From Myxococcales bacterium (lineage in GTDB: Bacteria > Myxococcota > Myxococcia > Myxococcales > Myxococcaceae): 18,193 nucleotides of DNA. Every line of letters begins with the position of its first letter. Within the stretch, counting starts at the first letter, position 1. Made by a program: the position numbers and the translations under genes. The DNA is taken from NCBI GenBank assembly GCA_003153055.1, contig PMBV01000025.1, positions 6,942 through 25,134 of the forward strand, written 5' to 3'. Under the pieces are notes generated by a model. That model did not search any database and was not told the DNA's origin. It saw nothing but the letters and a program-made list of their open reading frames with translations. This document shows, in pieces, positions 7,507-13,937 of the stretch.

Positions 7507-8826
7507 ATGAGTGTGAGTGACCGAGTCGCAGGCTGGGGTCGGCAGTTCGTCGCGGGCCGAGAGGTGCTCCTCGAGGATCTGTCTCACGCCCCGAAGGCCC
7601 TGTTCCGAGGGCTGGGGCGGAGCTACGGAGATTCTTCTCTTCCACCGACCTCGAACCCGCTGGTCGTCAACACGACCCGGGCCAATCGCATCGTGCGGTT
7701 CGATGGTGACGCCGGGCTGTTGCGCGCCGAGGCGGGGCTCTCGCTGTACGATCTCAACCGCGTCTTTCTCCCCCGGGGCTGGTTCGTTCCGGTGACGCCG
7801 GGCACCCAGTTCGTCACCTTGGGCGGCATGGTCGCGGCCGACGTGCACGGCAAGAACCACCACGTCGACGGCTGCATCGGCCAGCACCTCACCCGCCTCG
7901 AGCTGCGGCTCGCCGACGGCCAGGTCTTGGAGTGCGGGCCGGATCTCGAGCGAGAGCTCTTCCTCGCCACCGTCTCGGGCATGGGGCTGACCGGGCAGAT
8001 CCTCGAGGTCGAGCTCCCCCTGCGGCGAATTCCCACCCCGTGGATCTGGCAGGAGAGCGAGCGCGTCGAGGACATCGACGAGTACGTCACCAAGCTGAAA
8101 GAGGCGGCCGAGCATTGGCCGATGACCGTGGGGTGGATCGACTGTCTCTCCCGAGGCGCCCACATGGGCCGCGGCATTCTCATGAAGGGGCGCTGGGCGC
8201 AGAGCCACGAGGCCCCCACCGCCTTCCCCAGGGAGCTGCCCAACGTGCGCTTCCCCTTTCAGGCGCCGGAGCTCGTCCTCTCGCGGCTCGCGGTGCAGGC
8301 CTTCAACTTCGGCTACTACTGGAAGCACCTGCCGAGGAAGAAGACGGGGCTGGTCGACCCCTTCGCGTTCTTCTACCCCTTGGACTTCGTCAAAGACTGG
8401 AACCTGGTCTACGGCCGTCGCGGGCTGACGCAATACCAGTGCGTGCTCCCTGACTCGGCGGGCCCCGACGCGGCCCGGCGCTTCCTCGAGGTGCTGACCC
8501 AGCGGGGCGGGGCGAGCTTCCTCTGCGTCATCAAGGACTGCGGGCCGGAGAGCGCCGCGTACCTGTCGTTCCCCATGAAGGGCATGTCTGTCGCCCTCGA
8601 CATCGCGGTGCGCGACGACACCCAGGCCCTGGTCGACGCGCTCAACGAATTCGTCCTCTCGGTGGGTGGCCGCATCTACCTGGCGAAAGACCACTTCACC
8701 CGCCCCGAGCACTTCCGCGCCATGGAGAAGCGACTCGATCGCTTCCTCGAAGTGCGCCACAAGTGGGATCCACAGCTGTGCTTCAAGAGCGCCCAGTCGG
8801 TGCGCTTGTTCGGAGATCCATCATGA
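7507..8826 (+). CDS. DprE1-like FAD-dependent oxidoreductase (decaprenyl-phosphoribose 2'-oxidase family)
   Basis: The 439-residue product has a vanillyl-alcohol-oxidase-type FAD domain. Motifs are GLGRSYGDS (35-43), PVTPGTQFVTLGGMVAADVHG (95-115, FAD-binding loop), GKNHHVDG (115-122) and a C-terminal YLAKDHFTRPEHFRAM (391-406), whose lysine corresponds to the conserved active-site lysine of mycobacterial DprE1. DprE1 oxidises decaprenyl-phosphoryl-ribose to the 2'-keto intermediate, which DprE2 reduces to the arabinose form. Where mycobacterial DprE1 has the benzothiazinone-reactive cysteine, this protein has Ala363 in the segment KGMSVALDIAV (my alignment by eye). The ATG at 7507 is chosen over an upstream start at 7429 because homology begins there; the ribosome binding site is weak. 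The stop overlaps the next gene by four bases. Confidence 0.9.
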   Translation: MSVSDRVAGWGRQFVAGREVLLEDLSHAPKALFRGLGRSYGDSSLPPTSNPLVVNTTRANRIVRFDGDAGLLRAEAGLSLYDLNRVFLPRGWFVPVTPGTQFVTLGGMVAADVHGKNHHVDGCIGQHLTRLELRLADGQVLECGPDLERELFLATVSGMGLTGQILEVELPLRRIPTPWIWQESERVEDIDEYVTKLKEAAEHWPMTVGWIDCLSRGAHMGRGILMKGRWAQSHEAPTAFPRELPNVRFPFQAPELVLSRLAVQAFNFGYYWKHLPRKKTGLVDPFAFFYPLDFVKDWNLVYGRRGLTQYQCVLPDSAGPDAARRFLEVLTQRGGASFLCVIKDCGPESAAYLSFPMKGMSVALDIAVRDDTQALVDALNEFVLSVGGRIYLAKDHFTRPEHFRAMEKRLDRFLEVRHKWDPQLCFKSAQSVRLFGDPS

Positions 8827-9575
8827 GCGCGGGGAAGAAGGTCGTCGTGTTGGGCGCGACCAAAGGCATGGGCCGGGCCATCGCCCGCCGGCTGGTCGAG
8901 CGGGGTGACAGCGTGGCCTTGTTGGGGCGCGACGCGGAAGATCTCGAGCGATCGTCGGCCGATCTCCGGGCCCGTGGCGCGCCAGGCGTGAAGCTGTCCA
9001 CGGCTTGGTGCGATCTCGAGCAGCCCTCGAGCTTTCGGCCGGCCCTCGACGGAGCCGAGACGGCCCTGGGCGGCCTCGACGTCGTCGTGGTGACGGCGGC
9101 GATGTTCGGCACTCAGGAGCAGCTCGAGTCTGACCCGGCCTTCGCCCAGAAGGTCCTCACCGTCGACTTCGCCAACACCGTGGTGTTCTGCGAGGAGGCG
9201 CGGAAGAAGCTCCTCGGCCGTGGCGGCGGCACCCTGTGCGTCTTCAGCTCGGTGGCCGGAGACCGGGCCCGCAAGCCGGTGGTGATGTACGGCGCGGCCA
9301 AGGCCGGCCTCTCGGCCTACCTCGAGGGGTTGGATCTCAAGTTCCGCTCCCAGGGGCTCGTCACCGTGTGCGTGAAGCCGGGCTTCGTCAAGACGGGCAT
9401 GACCGAGGGGCTCCAGGAGCCTCCCTTCGCCGGTGAGCCCGACGAGGTGGCGCAGGTGGTCATCGAGGGCATCGATCGCGGCACCCGCGTCGTCTACGCC
9501 CCGCCGATTTGGAGGGCGGTGATGACCGCGGTTCGGGCCTTGCCTCGCTTCGTCATGCGTCGGGTCGGGTTCTGA
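8823..9575 (+). CDS. DprE2-like short-chain dehydrogenase
   Basis: A 250-residue classical SDR. It has the dinucleotide motif GATKGMG (11-17), a central DVVVVTAAMFG (86-96), catalytic Ser142/143 in SSVAG, and Tyr156-x3-Lys160 in YGAAK. The segment VKPGFVKTGMTEGL (184-197) and the C-terminus with PPIWRAVM and ALPRFVMRR are typical of DprE2-type members rather than generic SDRs. DprE2 uses NAD(P)H to reduce the 2'-keto polyprenyl-phosphopentose to the arabino form. The ATG at 8823 overlaps the TGA of the DprE1-like gene (ATGA), so the two are translationally coupled, supporting a shared pathway. The lipid pentose substrate is inferred from the pairing; no polyprenyl-phosphoribose synthase is in the window. 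Confidence 0.9.
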   Translation: MSAGKKVVVLGATKGMGRAIARRLVERGDSVALLGRDAEDLERSSADLRARGAPGVKLSTAWCDLEQPSSFRPALDGAETALGGLDVVVVTAAMFGTQEQLESDPAFAQKVLTVDFANTVVFCEEARKKLLGRGGGTLCVFSSVAGDRARKPVVMYGAAKAGLSAYLEGLDLKFRSQGLVTVCVKPGFVKTGMTEGLQEPPFAGEPDEVAQVVIEGIDRGTRVVYAPPIWRAVMTAVRALPRFVMRRVGF

Positions 9576-9606
9576 GCCGGGGAGCCACTCGGAGGGCACG
9601 CGGGCC

Positions 9607-10524
9607 ATGATCTCCCTGCTCGCCGAGTTGCTCTCGACCCGTCCCCGCTCGGAGCGGTTCATCGATTTTCCCCATTGGTGGGCCAGCACCACGCCAGTGC
9701 GAGCACGGTGGGGCGCGACGGTGGATCGAGCCATCGCTCTGGGCCACGCGTCAGACCGGCTGGCGATGGCCTTCGCCGGTGGGTACACCTCGGCGCTCGT
9801 CGCCTTGGATCCGTCGCTGGGGGAAGAGCCCGGAGCCTTCTGTGCCACCGAGGACGAGGGCGGCCACCCGCGAGGCATCAAGACGCGCCTCGAGCAGGGC
9901 CGGCTCACCGGGACCAAGCGGTTCATCTCGCTGGGGCCGTGGGCCAAGACGCTCGTGGTCGTCGCGAGCGAGGGAACGAGCCACGACGGGCGCAACCGCC
10001 TGCGGGTGCTGCGAGTGCCGGCCGCGTCAGTCGGCGTGCACCTCGAGCCGGGCCCACTCCTGCCCTTCATTCCCGAGGTAGCCCACGCCTCGGTGGTGTT
10101 CGAGGGAGTCGAGGTGCAACCCTCGAACGTCCTCGCCGGCGACGGCTACGAGGCGTATGTGAAGCCCTTCCGAACCATCGAGGACCTCCACGTGCACGCG
10201 GCGATATTGGGCTACCTCCTTCGCGTGGCGACGCTGACGGGGTGGCCCAGCGAACTGCACGAGGGACTCCTCGCGGCGCTGGTGGCGGCCCATGGCCTTG
10301 GCTCGATGGATGCCACCAGCCCCGCCACCCATCTCGCCCTGGCCGGGTGGCTGGCAGTGGGCGAGCGAATTCTCGCTGACGCGGCGCCGCATTGGTCCGC
10401 CGTCGAGGCGACTGAGCGCGAGCGCTTCGAGAGAGACCGCCCGCTGCTCGACGTCGCCACGAAGGCTCGGCAGGGCCGGCGGCGACGGGCCTGGGAGCTC
10501 ATTGCCTCGCAGCGAGTCGGCTGA
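9607..10524 (+). CDS. Short acyl-CoA-dehydrogenase-like protein
   Basis: This 305-residue protein carries the middle beta domain of acyl-CoA dehydrogenases: FCATEDEGGHPRG (78-90, the flavin-side 'TE-GG' motif), GRLTGTKRFISLGPWAKTLVV (98-118) and VVFEGVEVQPSNVLAGDGY (163-181), then a reduced helical domain ending in ERFERDRPLLDVATKARQ (272-289). Family members are usually 370-400 residues; here the N-terminal helical domain is shortened and the C-terminal domain reduced, and I cannot identify the catalytic glutamate. It could be a divergent flavoprotein or a non-catalytic relative. It starts 31 bases after the SDR with GGAGGG 11 bases upstream, so it probably belongs to the same operon. Its link to polyprenyl-pentose metabolism is unclear. 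Confidence 0.75.
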   Translation: MISLLAELLSTRPRSERFIDFPHWWASTTPVRARWGATVDRAIALGHASDRLAMAFAGGYTSALVALDPSLGEEPGAFCATEDEGGHPRGIKTRLEQGRLTGTKRFISLGPWAKTLVVVASEGTSHDGRNRLRVLRVPAASVGVHLEPGPLLPFIPEVAHASVVFEGVEVQPSNVLAGDGYEAYVKPFRTIEDLHVHAAILGYLLRVATLTGWPSELHEGLLAALVAAHGLGSMDATSPATHLALAGWLAVGERILADAAPHWSAVEATERERFERDRPLLDVATKARQGRRRRAWELIASQRVG

Positions 10525-10589
10525 GCACTCGGTCAGGAACTGGAGAGCCGTCCGTCTCTCAGGCAGAGCACACGTCCGCTTGTCGCGGC

Positions 10590-10620
10590 GCGGGAGGCCG
10601 GGGGTTTCCGGGCTTCCCGC
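10590..10620. terminator. Candidate terminator hairpin between convergent genes
   Basis: GCGGGAGGCC and a matching GGGCTTCCCGC arm (10590-10620) form a long GC-rich stem with one G-T wobble and a small bulge. It lies in the 117-bp gap between the stops of the plus-strand acyl-CoA-dehydrogenase-like gene and the minus-strand cytochrome lipoprotein gene. A pyrimidine-rich stretch follows on the plus strand rather than a pure T-run, so intrinsic activity is uncertain. It could serve both directions. Confidence 0.45.
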
Positions 10621-10641
10621 TGTGCTTCACTTCTCTTCGTC

Positions 10642-11058
10642 TCAGGACCCGATGGCGGTGAAGATCGCCTGGAGCTGAGTCGTCGTCAGTCCGTAGGTCT
10701 GCATGTCGTGCGCGGCGGTGTAGGTCGTCATCGTCGGGTGCTTCGCCTTGAGCGGCGTCGTGGCGAGCGTGTCGTGGCAACTGAAGCACTTCGCCTGGTA
10801 GAGTGCCGCGCCATCAGCCGTGGCCGAGCAACTCTGGGTGAGCATCGGGCTCCCGTTGGCACAGCCAGTCGGCGACGACGTCAACACCGTGCGCGTCTGG
10901 CCGCCATCACTCTGACAGGTGCCCCAGTTGGAATAGGTGAACGCGGTGCAGGTCGACGACCCACCACAACCGGCGAGGGACATCATCGAGACCAGTACTC
11001 CGAATCGCAGCCCACCCGTGGAGGGGGCTGCGGCTCTTCGAGCCTTCGTATCGACCAT
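10642..11058 (-). CDS. Lipoprotein with one TSP1-like repeat and one cytochrome c motif
   Basis: This 138-residue protein has a lipoprotein signal with lipobox SLAGC (Cys31), one four-cysteine repeat (Cys37 to Cys77: CTAFTYSNWGTCQ, then GGQTRTV, then SPMLTQSC), and a C-terminal haem-c module DGAALYQAKCFSCH (82-95; CxxCH at 91-95) followed by about 40 residues with candidate axial Met residues. The repeat resembles thrombospondin type 1 (W-x-x-C then G-x-Q-x-R) but with four rather than six cysteines. It is a shorter paralogue of the next gene upstream, with the same repeat and the same DGAALYQAKC junction. GGAGGGAG precedes the ATG by eight bases. A periplasmic or outer-membrane electron-transfer or adhesion role is inferred. 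Confidence 0.85.
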   Translation of the reverse strand: MVDTKARRAAAPSTGGLRFGVLVSMMSLAGCGGSSTCTAFTYSNWGTCQSDGGQTRTVLTSSPTGCANGSPMLTQSCSATADGAALYQAKCFSCHDTLATTPLKAKHPTMTTYTAAHDMQTYGLTTTQLQAIFTAIGS

Positions 11059-11083
11059 TGGCGCGACTCCCTCCCCAGGAGCA

Positions 11084-11103
11084 CCTGAGTGATTTCACTC
11101 AGG
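11084..11103. repeat. Perfect inverted repeat in the leader of the small cytochrome lipoprotein
   Basis: CCTGAGTG (11084-11091) and CACTCAGG (11096-11103) form a perfect 8-bp stem with a 4-base ATTT loop, in the 107-bp gap between the two paralogous lipoprotein genes and about 10 bases upstream of the ribosome binding site of the downstream gene. There is no T-run after it. It may be an operator, an attenuator, or a weak terminator for the larger gene. Confidence 0.5.
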
Positions 11104-11165
11104 GAGGGAGTAGCTGCTTCGCTCGGGTCAAGTCGAGACGAATCGACCCGGGTTCGCTGTTCGGG

Positions 11166-12650
11166 CTACTTGAGCGCGTCGGCGATGGCCTGCATCTCGG
11201 CGGCGGTCCCGTACTTGGTGCCGTGCTTGCCCACGATGGTCGAGGCGGAGGCCCCCCGCTTCTCGCTCGACGCCAACGCGCCGTGGCACGACGAGCACTT
11301 GGCTTGATAGAGCGCCGCGCCGTCGATGCTCGAGCAGGCCTGGCTCAGCACTGGGGTGCCTCCGGTGCAGCCCGACGGCGACGACGACGTCACCGTGCGA
11401 GTCTGAGCTCCGTTGGTGCACGTGCCCCAAGCCGAGTAGGTGAACGAGGTGCACGTGGTGACCGGAGGCACGTAGGTGCAGCTCTGGGTGAGCACCGGGC
11501 TCCCACCGGAGCAGCCGCTCGGCGAGGACGCGGTCACCGTGCGGCTCTGGGTTCCGTTCGACTGACAGGCACCCCAGGCCGAGTAGGTGAACGAGGTGCA
11601 GCTATTGGCTGGGGGAACGTAGGTGCACGCCTGGGAGAGGACCGGGCTGCCCCCGGTGCACCCAGCTGGCGAGGCAGAGACGACGGTTCGGCTCTGCGTG
11701 CCTGAGGCCTGGCAGTCGCCCCAGGTGGAATAGGTGAACGAGGTGCACGTCGTCGGGGGCGTGGTGGAGGACAGCGCGGAAGCGATGGCGGCCAACTGGG
11801 CATCGGTCATCCGGTGGAGAACCCACATGCCGCCCTTGTTCGAGTTGATGGCGCCCCGAATGGCGCTCGCCGTCGAGCCGCCCACGTCACCGGGGAGCGC
11901 GCCGTGGCACTTGGCACAGGTCGCCGCGTAGAGCGCTGCCCCGTCGGTCGAAGGCGGCTGTGAGCTCCCTGGGCCCGGGGGCATGTTCTCGGGGTAGAAC
12001 TTCCCCGACGAGAGATCGAACAGCGAGCCCTGGAAGATGACCGCGCCGGTGGCCCGGTTCGTCACCGTGACCTGCCCGTGATGCGTCGTCACCGTGATGT
12101 CCCGGAGCAACGCCCGCAAGGCCGAGTCCATGCCGTCGTCGCCGAACCAGTCGTCGGGCACCTGGTAGCGGTCGAACAACGGCTTGAGCACCGTGCGGAG
12201 TTGGCTCAGCACCATCAGGGCCTTGTAGGACGTCACGCCTTCGTGCTTCTCCTTGAAGAAGGCGTCCTCCGGGCTCCCGCTCTGGGTCAGCGCCGCGACC
12301 GCGGTGGTCGAGAACGGGCTCAGGTTGGTGGCGATCTCGTCTCCGGGAATCGCGTAGTACGTGAGCTGCTCGGTGCTGGTCGACACCTGAGCCTGGAGCA
12401 CGAACGGTGCCTTGAGCCCGGTGAGGTCGATGGCGTAGGCGCCATTGCTTCGAACGAGGGTCGAGCGCTCCTGCGGCGGGCTCGAGGAGTCTCGCAACGA
12501 GACCGTGCCGTGGGCCACATCGTCGCTCAACACCAAGCCTGCCACCGTCGTCGAGGTGGGAGTCGTCGCGACTCCATCACACCCAGCGACCGCCAACGTT
12601 CCCGCCAGGAGCGCCCAACAGCCAAGCAACGTGCTCTTCCGTGATTGCAT
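11166..12650 (-). CDS. Di-haem-type lipoprotein with three TSP1-like repeats between two cytochrome c modules
   Basis: The 494-residue product has a lipoprotein signal ending in LAVAGC (Cys24). Residues about 30-220 are a beta-rich region, opening with a carboxypeptidase-regulatory-like fold (AGLVLSDDVAHGTVSL to YAIDLTGLKAPFVLQA). A first haem-c module follows (DGAALYAATCAKCH, CxxCH at 245-249; Met275 or Met281 could be the axial ligand). Then come three four-cysteine repeats (Cys302-342, 351-391, 400-439) with an exact 49-residue period and YVPP linkers, and a second haem-c module (DGAALYQAKCSSCH, CxxCH at 452-456; Met486 near the end). The ATG at 12650 has GAGGG four bases upstream; the longer frame to 12896 is rejected. 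An exported electron-transfer or surface-binding role is inferred; the specific partner is unknown. Confidence 0.9.
   Translation of the reverse strand: MQSRKSTLLGCWALLAGTLAVAGCDGVATTPTSTTVAGLVLSDDVAHGTVSLRDSSSPPQERSTLVRSNGAYAIDLTGLKAPFVLQAQVSTSTEQLTYYAIPGDEIATNLSPFSTTAVAALTQSGSPEDAFFKEKHEGVTSYKALMVLSQLRTVLKPLFDRYQVPDDWFGDDGMDSALRALLRDITVTTHHGQVTVTNRATGAVIFQGSLFDLSSGKFYPENMPPGPGSSQPPSTDGAALYAATCAKCHGALPGDVGGSTASAIRGAINSNKGGMWVLHRMTDAQLAAIASALSSTTPPTTCTSFTYSTWGDCQASGTQSRTVVSASPAGCTGGSPVLSQACTYVPPANSCTSFTYSAWGACQSNGTQSRTVTASSPSGCSGGSPVLTQSCTYVPPVTTCTSFTYSAWGTCTNGAQTRTVTSSSPSGCTGGTPVLSQACSSIDGAALYQAKCSSCHGALASSEKRGASASTIVGKHGTKYGTAAEMQAIADALK
11334..11747 (-). repeat. Three tandem 147-bp coding repeats (TSP1-like, 49 residues each)
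   Basis: Unit 1 covers 11747-11601, unit 2 11600-11454 and unit 3 (shorter, lacking the linker) 11453-11334. Each has the order C-TSFTYSxWGxC-Q, G-x-Q-x-R-T-V, SPxGC, GGSPVLxQxC and, in units 1 and 2, TYVPP. Four cysteines per unit suggest two disulfides. A fourth, more diverged copy is in the neighbouring paralogue (codons 37-77; nt 10950-10828). The near-identity at DNA level makes the block prone to recombination-driven copy-number change. Confidence 0.9.
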
Positions 12651-12963
12651 TCGTCCCTCTTGGTTTTGTGTGAGTGAATAGCGCACAGTCCGTCTCATGC
12701 TCGGAGCTGCGCGTATCAGACCCAACGACCCGCGCTCGCCACGACCGGCCACTCGAGCGCGCGGGTGCCCACTGGTGTGAACAGTGTGATTTTTGCTTTC
12801 GAGAAACGAGGTGTCTACGATTGTGGGCATCACACAGCAGAGACATGTGTGTGTTGAGTCAGCGCCCGCAGGGGATCCTGCCCAGCACCGCGTCAATGGT
12901 GCTGTGGCCTTCTCGAGGTGGAGTGGAGGCGCTCGGGCGGCAGGTCGTGCTACGTTGCCGCTC
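12651..12963. other. 313-bp divergent intergenic region
   Basis: This gap lies between the leftward cytochrome lipoprotein gene and the rightward siroheme-type gene. It is the least coding-like stretch of the window, with an AT-richer patch at about 12785-12835. Apart from the weak promoter candidate listed separately I see no RNA gene, repeat array or convincing operator. A long open frame in it (12793 onward, plus strand) only extends the siroheme gene upstream and shows no homology before 12964. Confidence 0.6.
12793..12821 (+). promoter_or_regulatory. Weak sigma-70-like promoter candidate for the siroheme-type gene
   Basis: TTGCTT (12793-12798) and TACGAT (12816-12821) are separated by 17 bases, inside the AT-richest patch of the gap. 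The -35 matches the consensus at only three positions and the -10 at four, so this is a low-confidence call. Transcription would leave a leader of roughly 135 bases before the GTG at 12964. Confidence 0.25.
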
Positions 12964-13527
12964 GTGTCCTCCGCGCTCCTTCCCCTCTTTCTCCGGCTCG
13001 AGGGCCGGCCGGTGCTCGTCGTCGGTGCAGGTTCGGTGGCCGAGCGGAAGATCGCCTCCCTGGTCGAAGCCGGCGCCCAGGTGAGGGTGGTGGCGCCCGA
13101 AGCGGTCGAGGCCGTTCAGCGGCTCTCCGACGCCGGGGCCATCGAGTGGCGGGCCCGCCGGTTCGAGGAGGCCGACCTCGACGGGGTGTGGCTGGTGATG
13201 GCGGCGACGTCGGACCCCGCGGTGCAGCGCACGGTCGGCGATGGCGCCCGAGCCCGCCGGGTCTTCTGCGTCGCGGTCGATGACCCGCCGAACGCCACGG
13301 CCTACTCGGGTGGGGTGGTGCGGCGACCGCCGTTCCTCATCGCCATCTCCTCATCTGGGGCGACGCCGGCGTTGACCCGCCTGGTGCGGGAGATCATCGA
13401 ATACGTGCTCCCCGGAGACGAGTGGGTCGAGCACGCCCAACGGCTCAGGGCCAAGTGGCTCGCCGACGGCACGCCCATGGCCGAGCGCTTCAGCCAGTTG
13501 GTGCGCGAGTGGAGAGACCGGCCCTGA
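12964..13527 (+). CDS. Precorrin-2 dehydrogenase / sirohydrochlorin ferrochelatase (CysG N-terminal / Met8p type)
   Basis: A 187-residue single-domain protein matching the N-terminal bifunctional part of CysG: LPLFLRLEGRPVLVVGAGSV (6-25), AERKIASLVEAGAQVRVVAP (26-45, NAD site GAGSVAERK), FCVAVDDPPNATA (101-113, with the catalytic aspartate of the family) and SSSGATPALTRLVREIIE (129-146). It converts precorrin-2 to sirohydrochlorin and then siroheme. The uroporphyrinogen methyltransferase domain of full CysG is absent, as in Met8p or SirC. A GTG start is used because homology begins there; the TTG at 12955 is an alternative, and no clear ribosome binding site is seen. It converges on the dsrE-like gene with a 16-bp gap. 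Siroheme is the cofactor of sulfite and nitrite reductases, which fits the sulfur setting. Confidence 0.93.
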   Translation: MSSALLPLFLRLEGRPVLVVGAGSVAERKIASLVEAGAQVRVVAPEAVEAVQRLSDAGAIEWRARRFEEADLDGVWLVMAATSDPAVQRTVGDGARARRVFCVAVDDPPNATAYSGGVVRRPPFLIAISSSGATPALTRLVREIIEYVLPGDEWVEHAQRLRAKWLADGTPMAERFSQLVREWRDRP

Positions 13528-13543
13528 GCGGCGAGACAGTCTT

Positions 13544-13906
13544 TTAGAATGAGATGGTATGCCGGGCGGCCACCAGCTTGGCCAGATCATACACCCCGGA
13601 GAACTTCATTCCGTCGGCCAGGTCGGCCTCCTTGATGCCTCGGACCTCGGCGCAGGGCTTACACACCAACATGGGGATCTTGAGGATCTGGCAGATCTCG
13701 AAGATCTCCGCGAAGGGCGCCAGGCCCGCGCCCTGGAGAAGCTCGGACTCGGCCAGCCCCTTCTTGGCGAAGATGACCGCTTCTCCGACGAGGAACAGGG
13801 TCGGATCGTCTTTGTTCTCCCTGGCTGCCTTGGCGGTCAAGAAGGCCAGCGTCGCCCGGGTCATGTCTTCCATACCGCAGCTACCAACGACGAGAAGCTC
13901 GGCCAT
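13544..13906 (-). CDS. DsrE-family sulfur-carrier-like protein
   Basis: The 120-residue product has the DsrE/TusD-like alpha/beta fold pattern: LLVVGSCGMEDMTRATLAF (4-22), PTLFLVGEAVIFAKKGL (35-51), and the family segment IPMLVCKPCAEVRGI (77-91), followed by DLADGMKFSGVYDLAKLV. Cys82 and Cys85 sit in the position of the DsrE/TusD active-site region; Cys10 and Cys72 are additional. DsrE and Tus proteins pass persulfide sulfur between partners. AGGAGG precedes the ATG by nine bases. The gene begins 31 bases after the end of the YeiH-like exporter, so both probably sit on one transcript. Persulfide transfer is inferred from the family and from the neighbouring SQR and regulator. Confidence 0.87.
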   Translation of the reverse strand: MAELLVVGSCGMEDMTRATLAFLTAKAARENKDDPTLFLVGEAVIFAKKGLAESELLQGAGLAPFAEIFEICQILKIPMLVCKPCAEVRGIKEADLADGMKFSGVYDLAKLVAARHTISF

Positions 13907-13937
13907 GTGCTGTGTCCTCCTGGGGTGATGTGTCTGG

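Noticed and set aside
7498..8760. A 420-codon open frame on the minus strand opposite the DprE1-like gene
   Set aside because: It is a shadow of a GC-rich coding frame: the plus strand carries clear FAD-binding motifs, while the minus translation has no recognisable domain.
12822..12834. CRP-like site (TGTG, five bases, CACA) upstream of the siroheme-type gene
   Set aside because: The spacing between half-sites is three bases shorter than a standard Crp/Fnr site, and no other support is seen.
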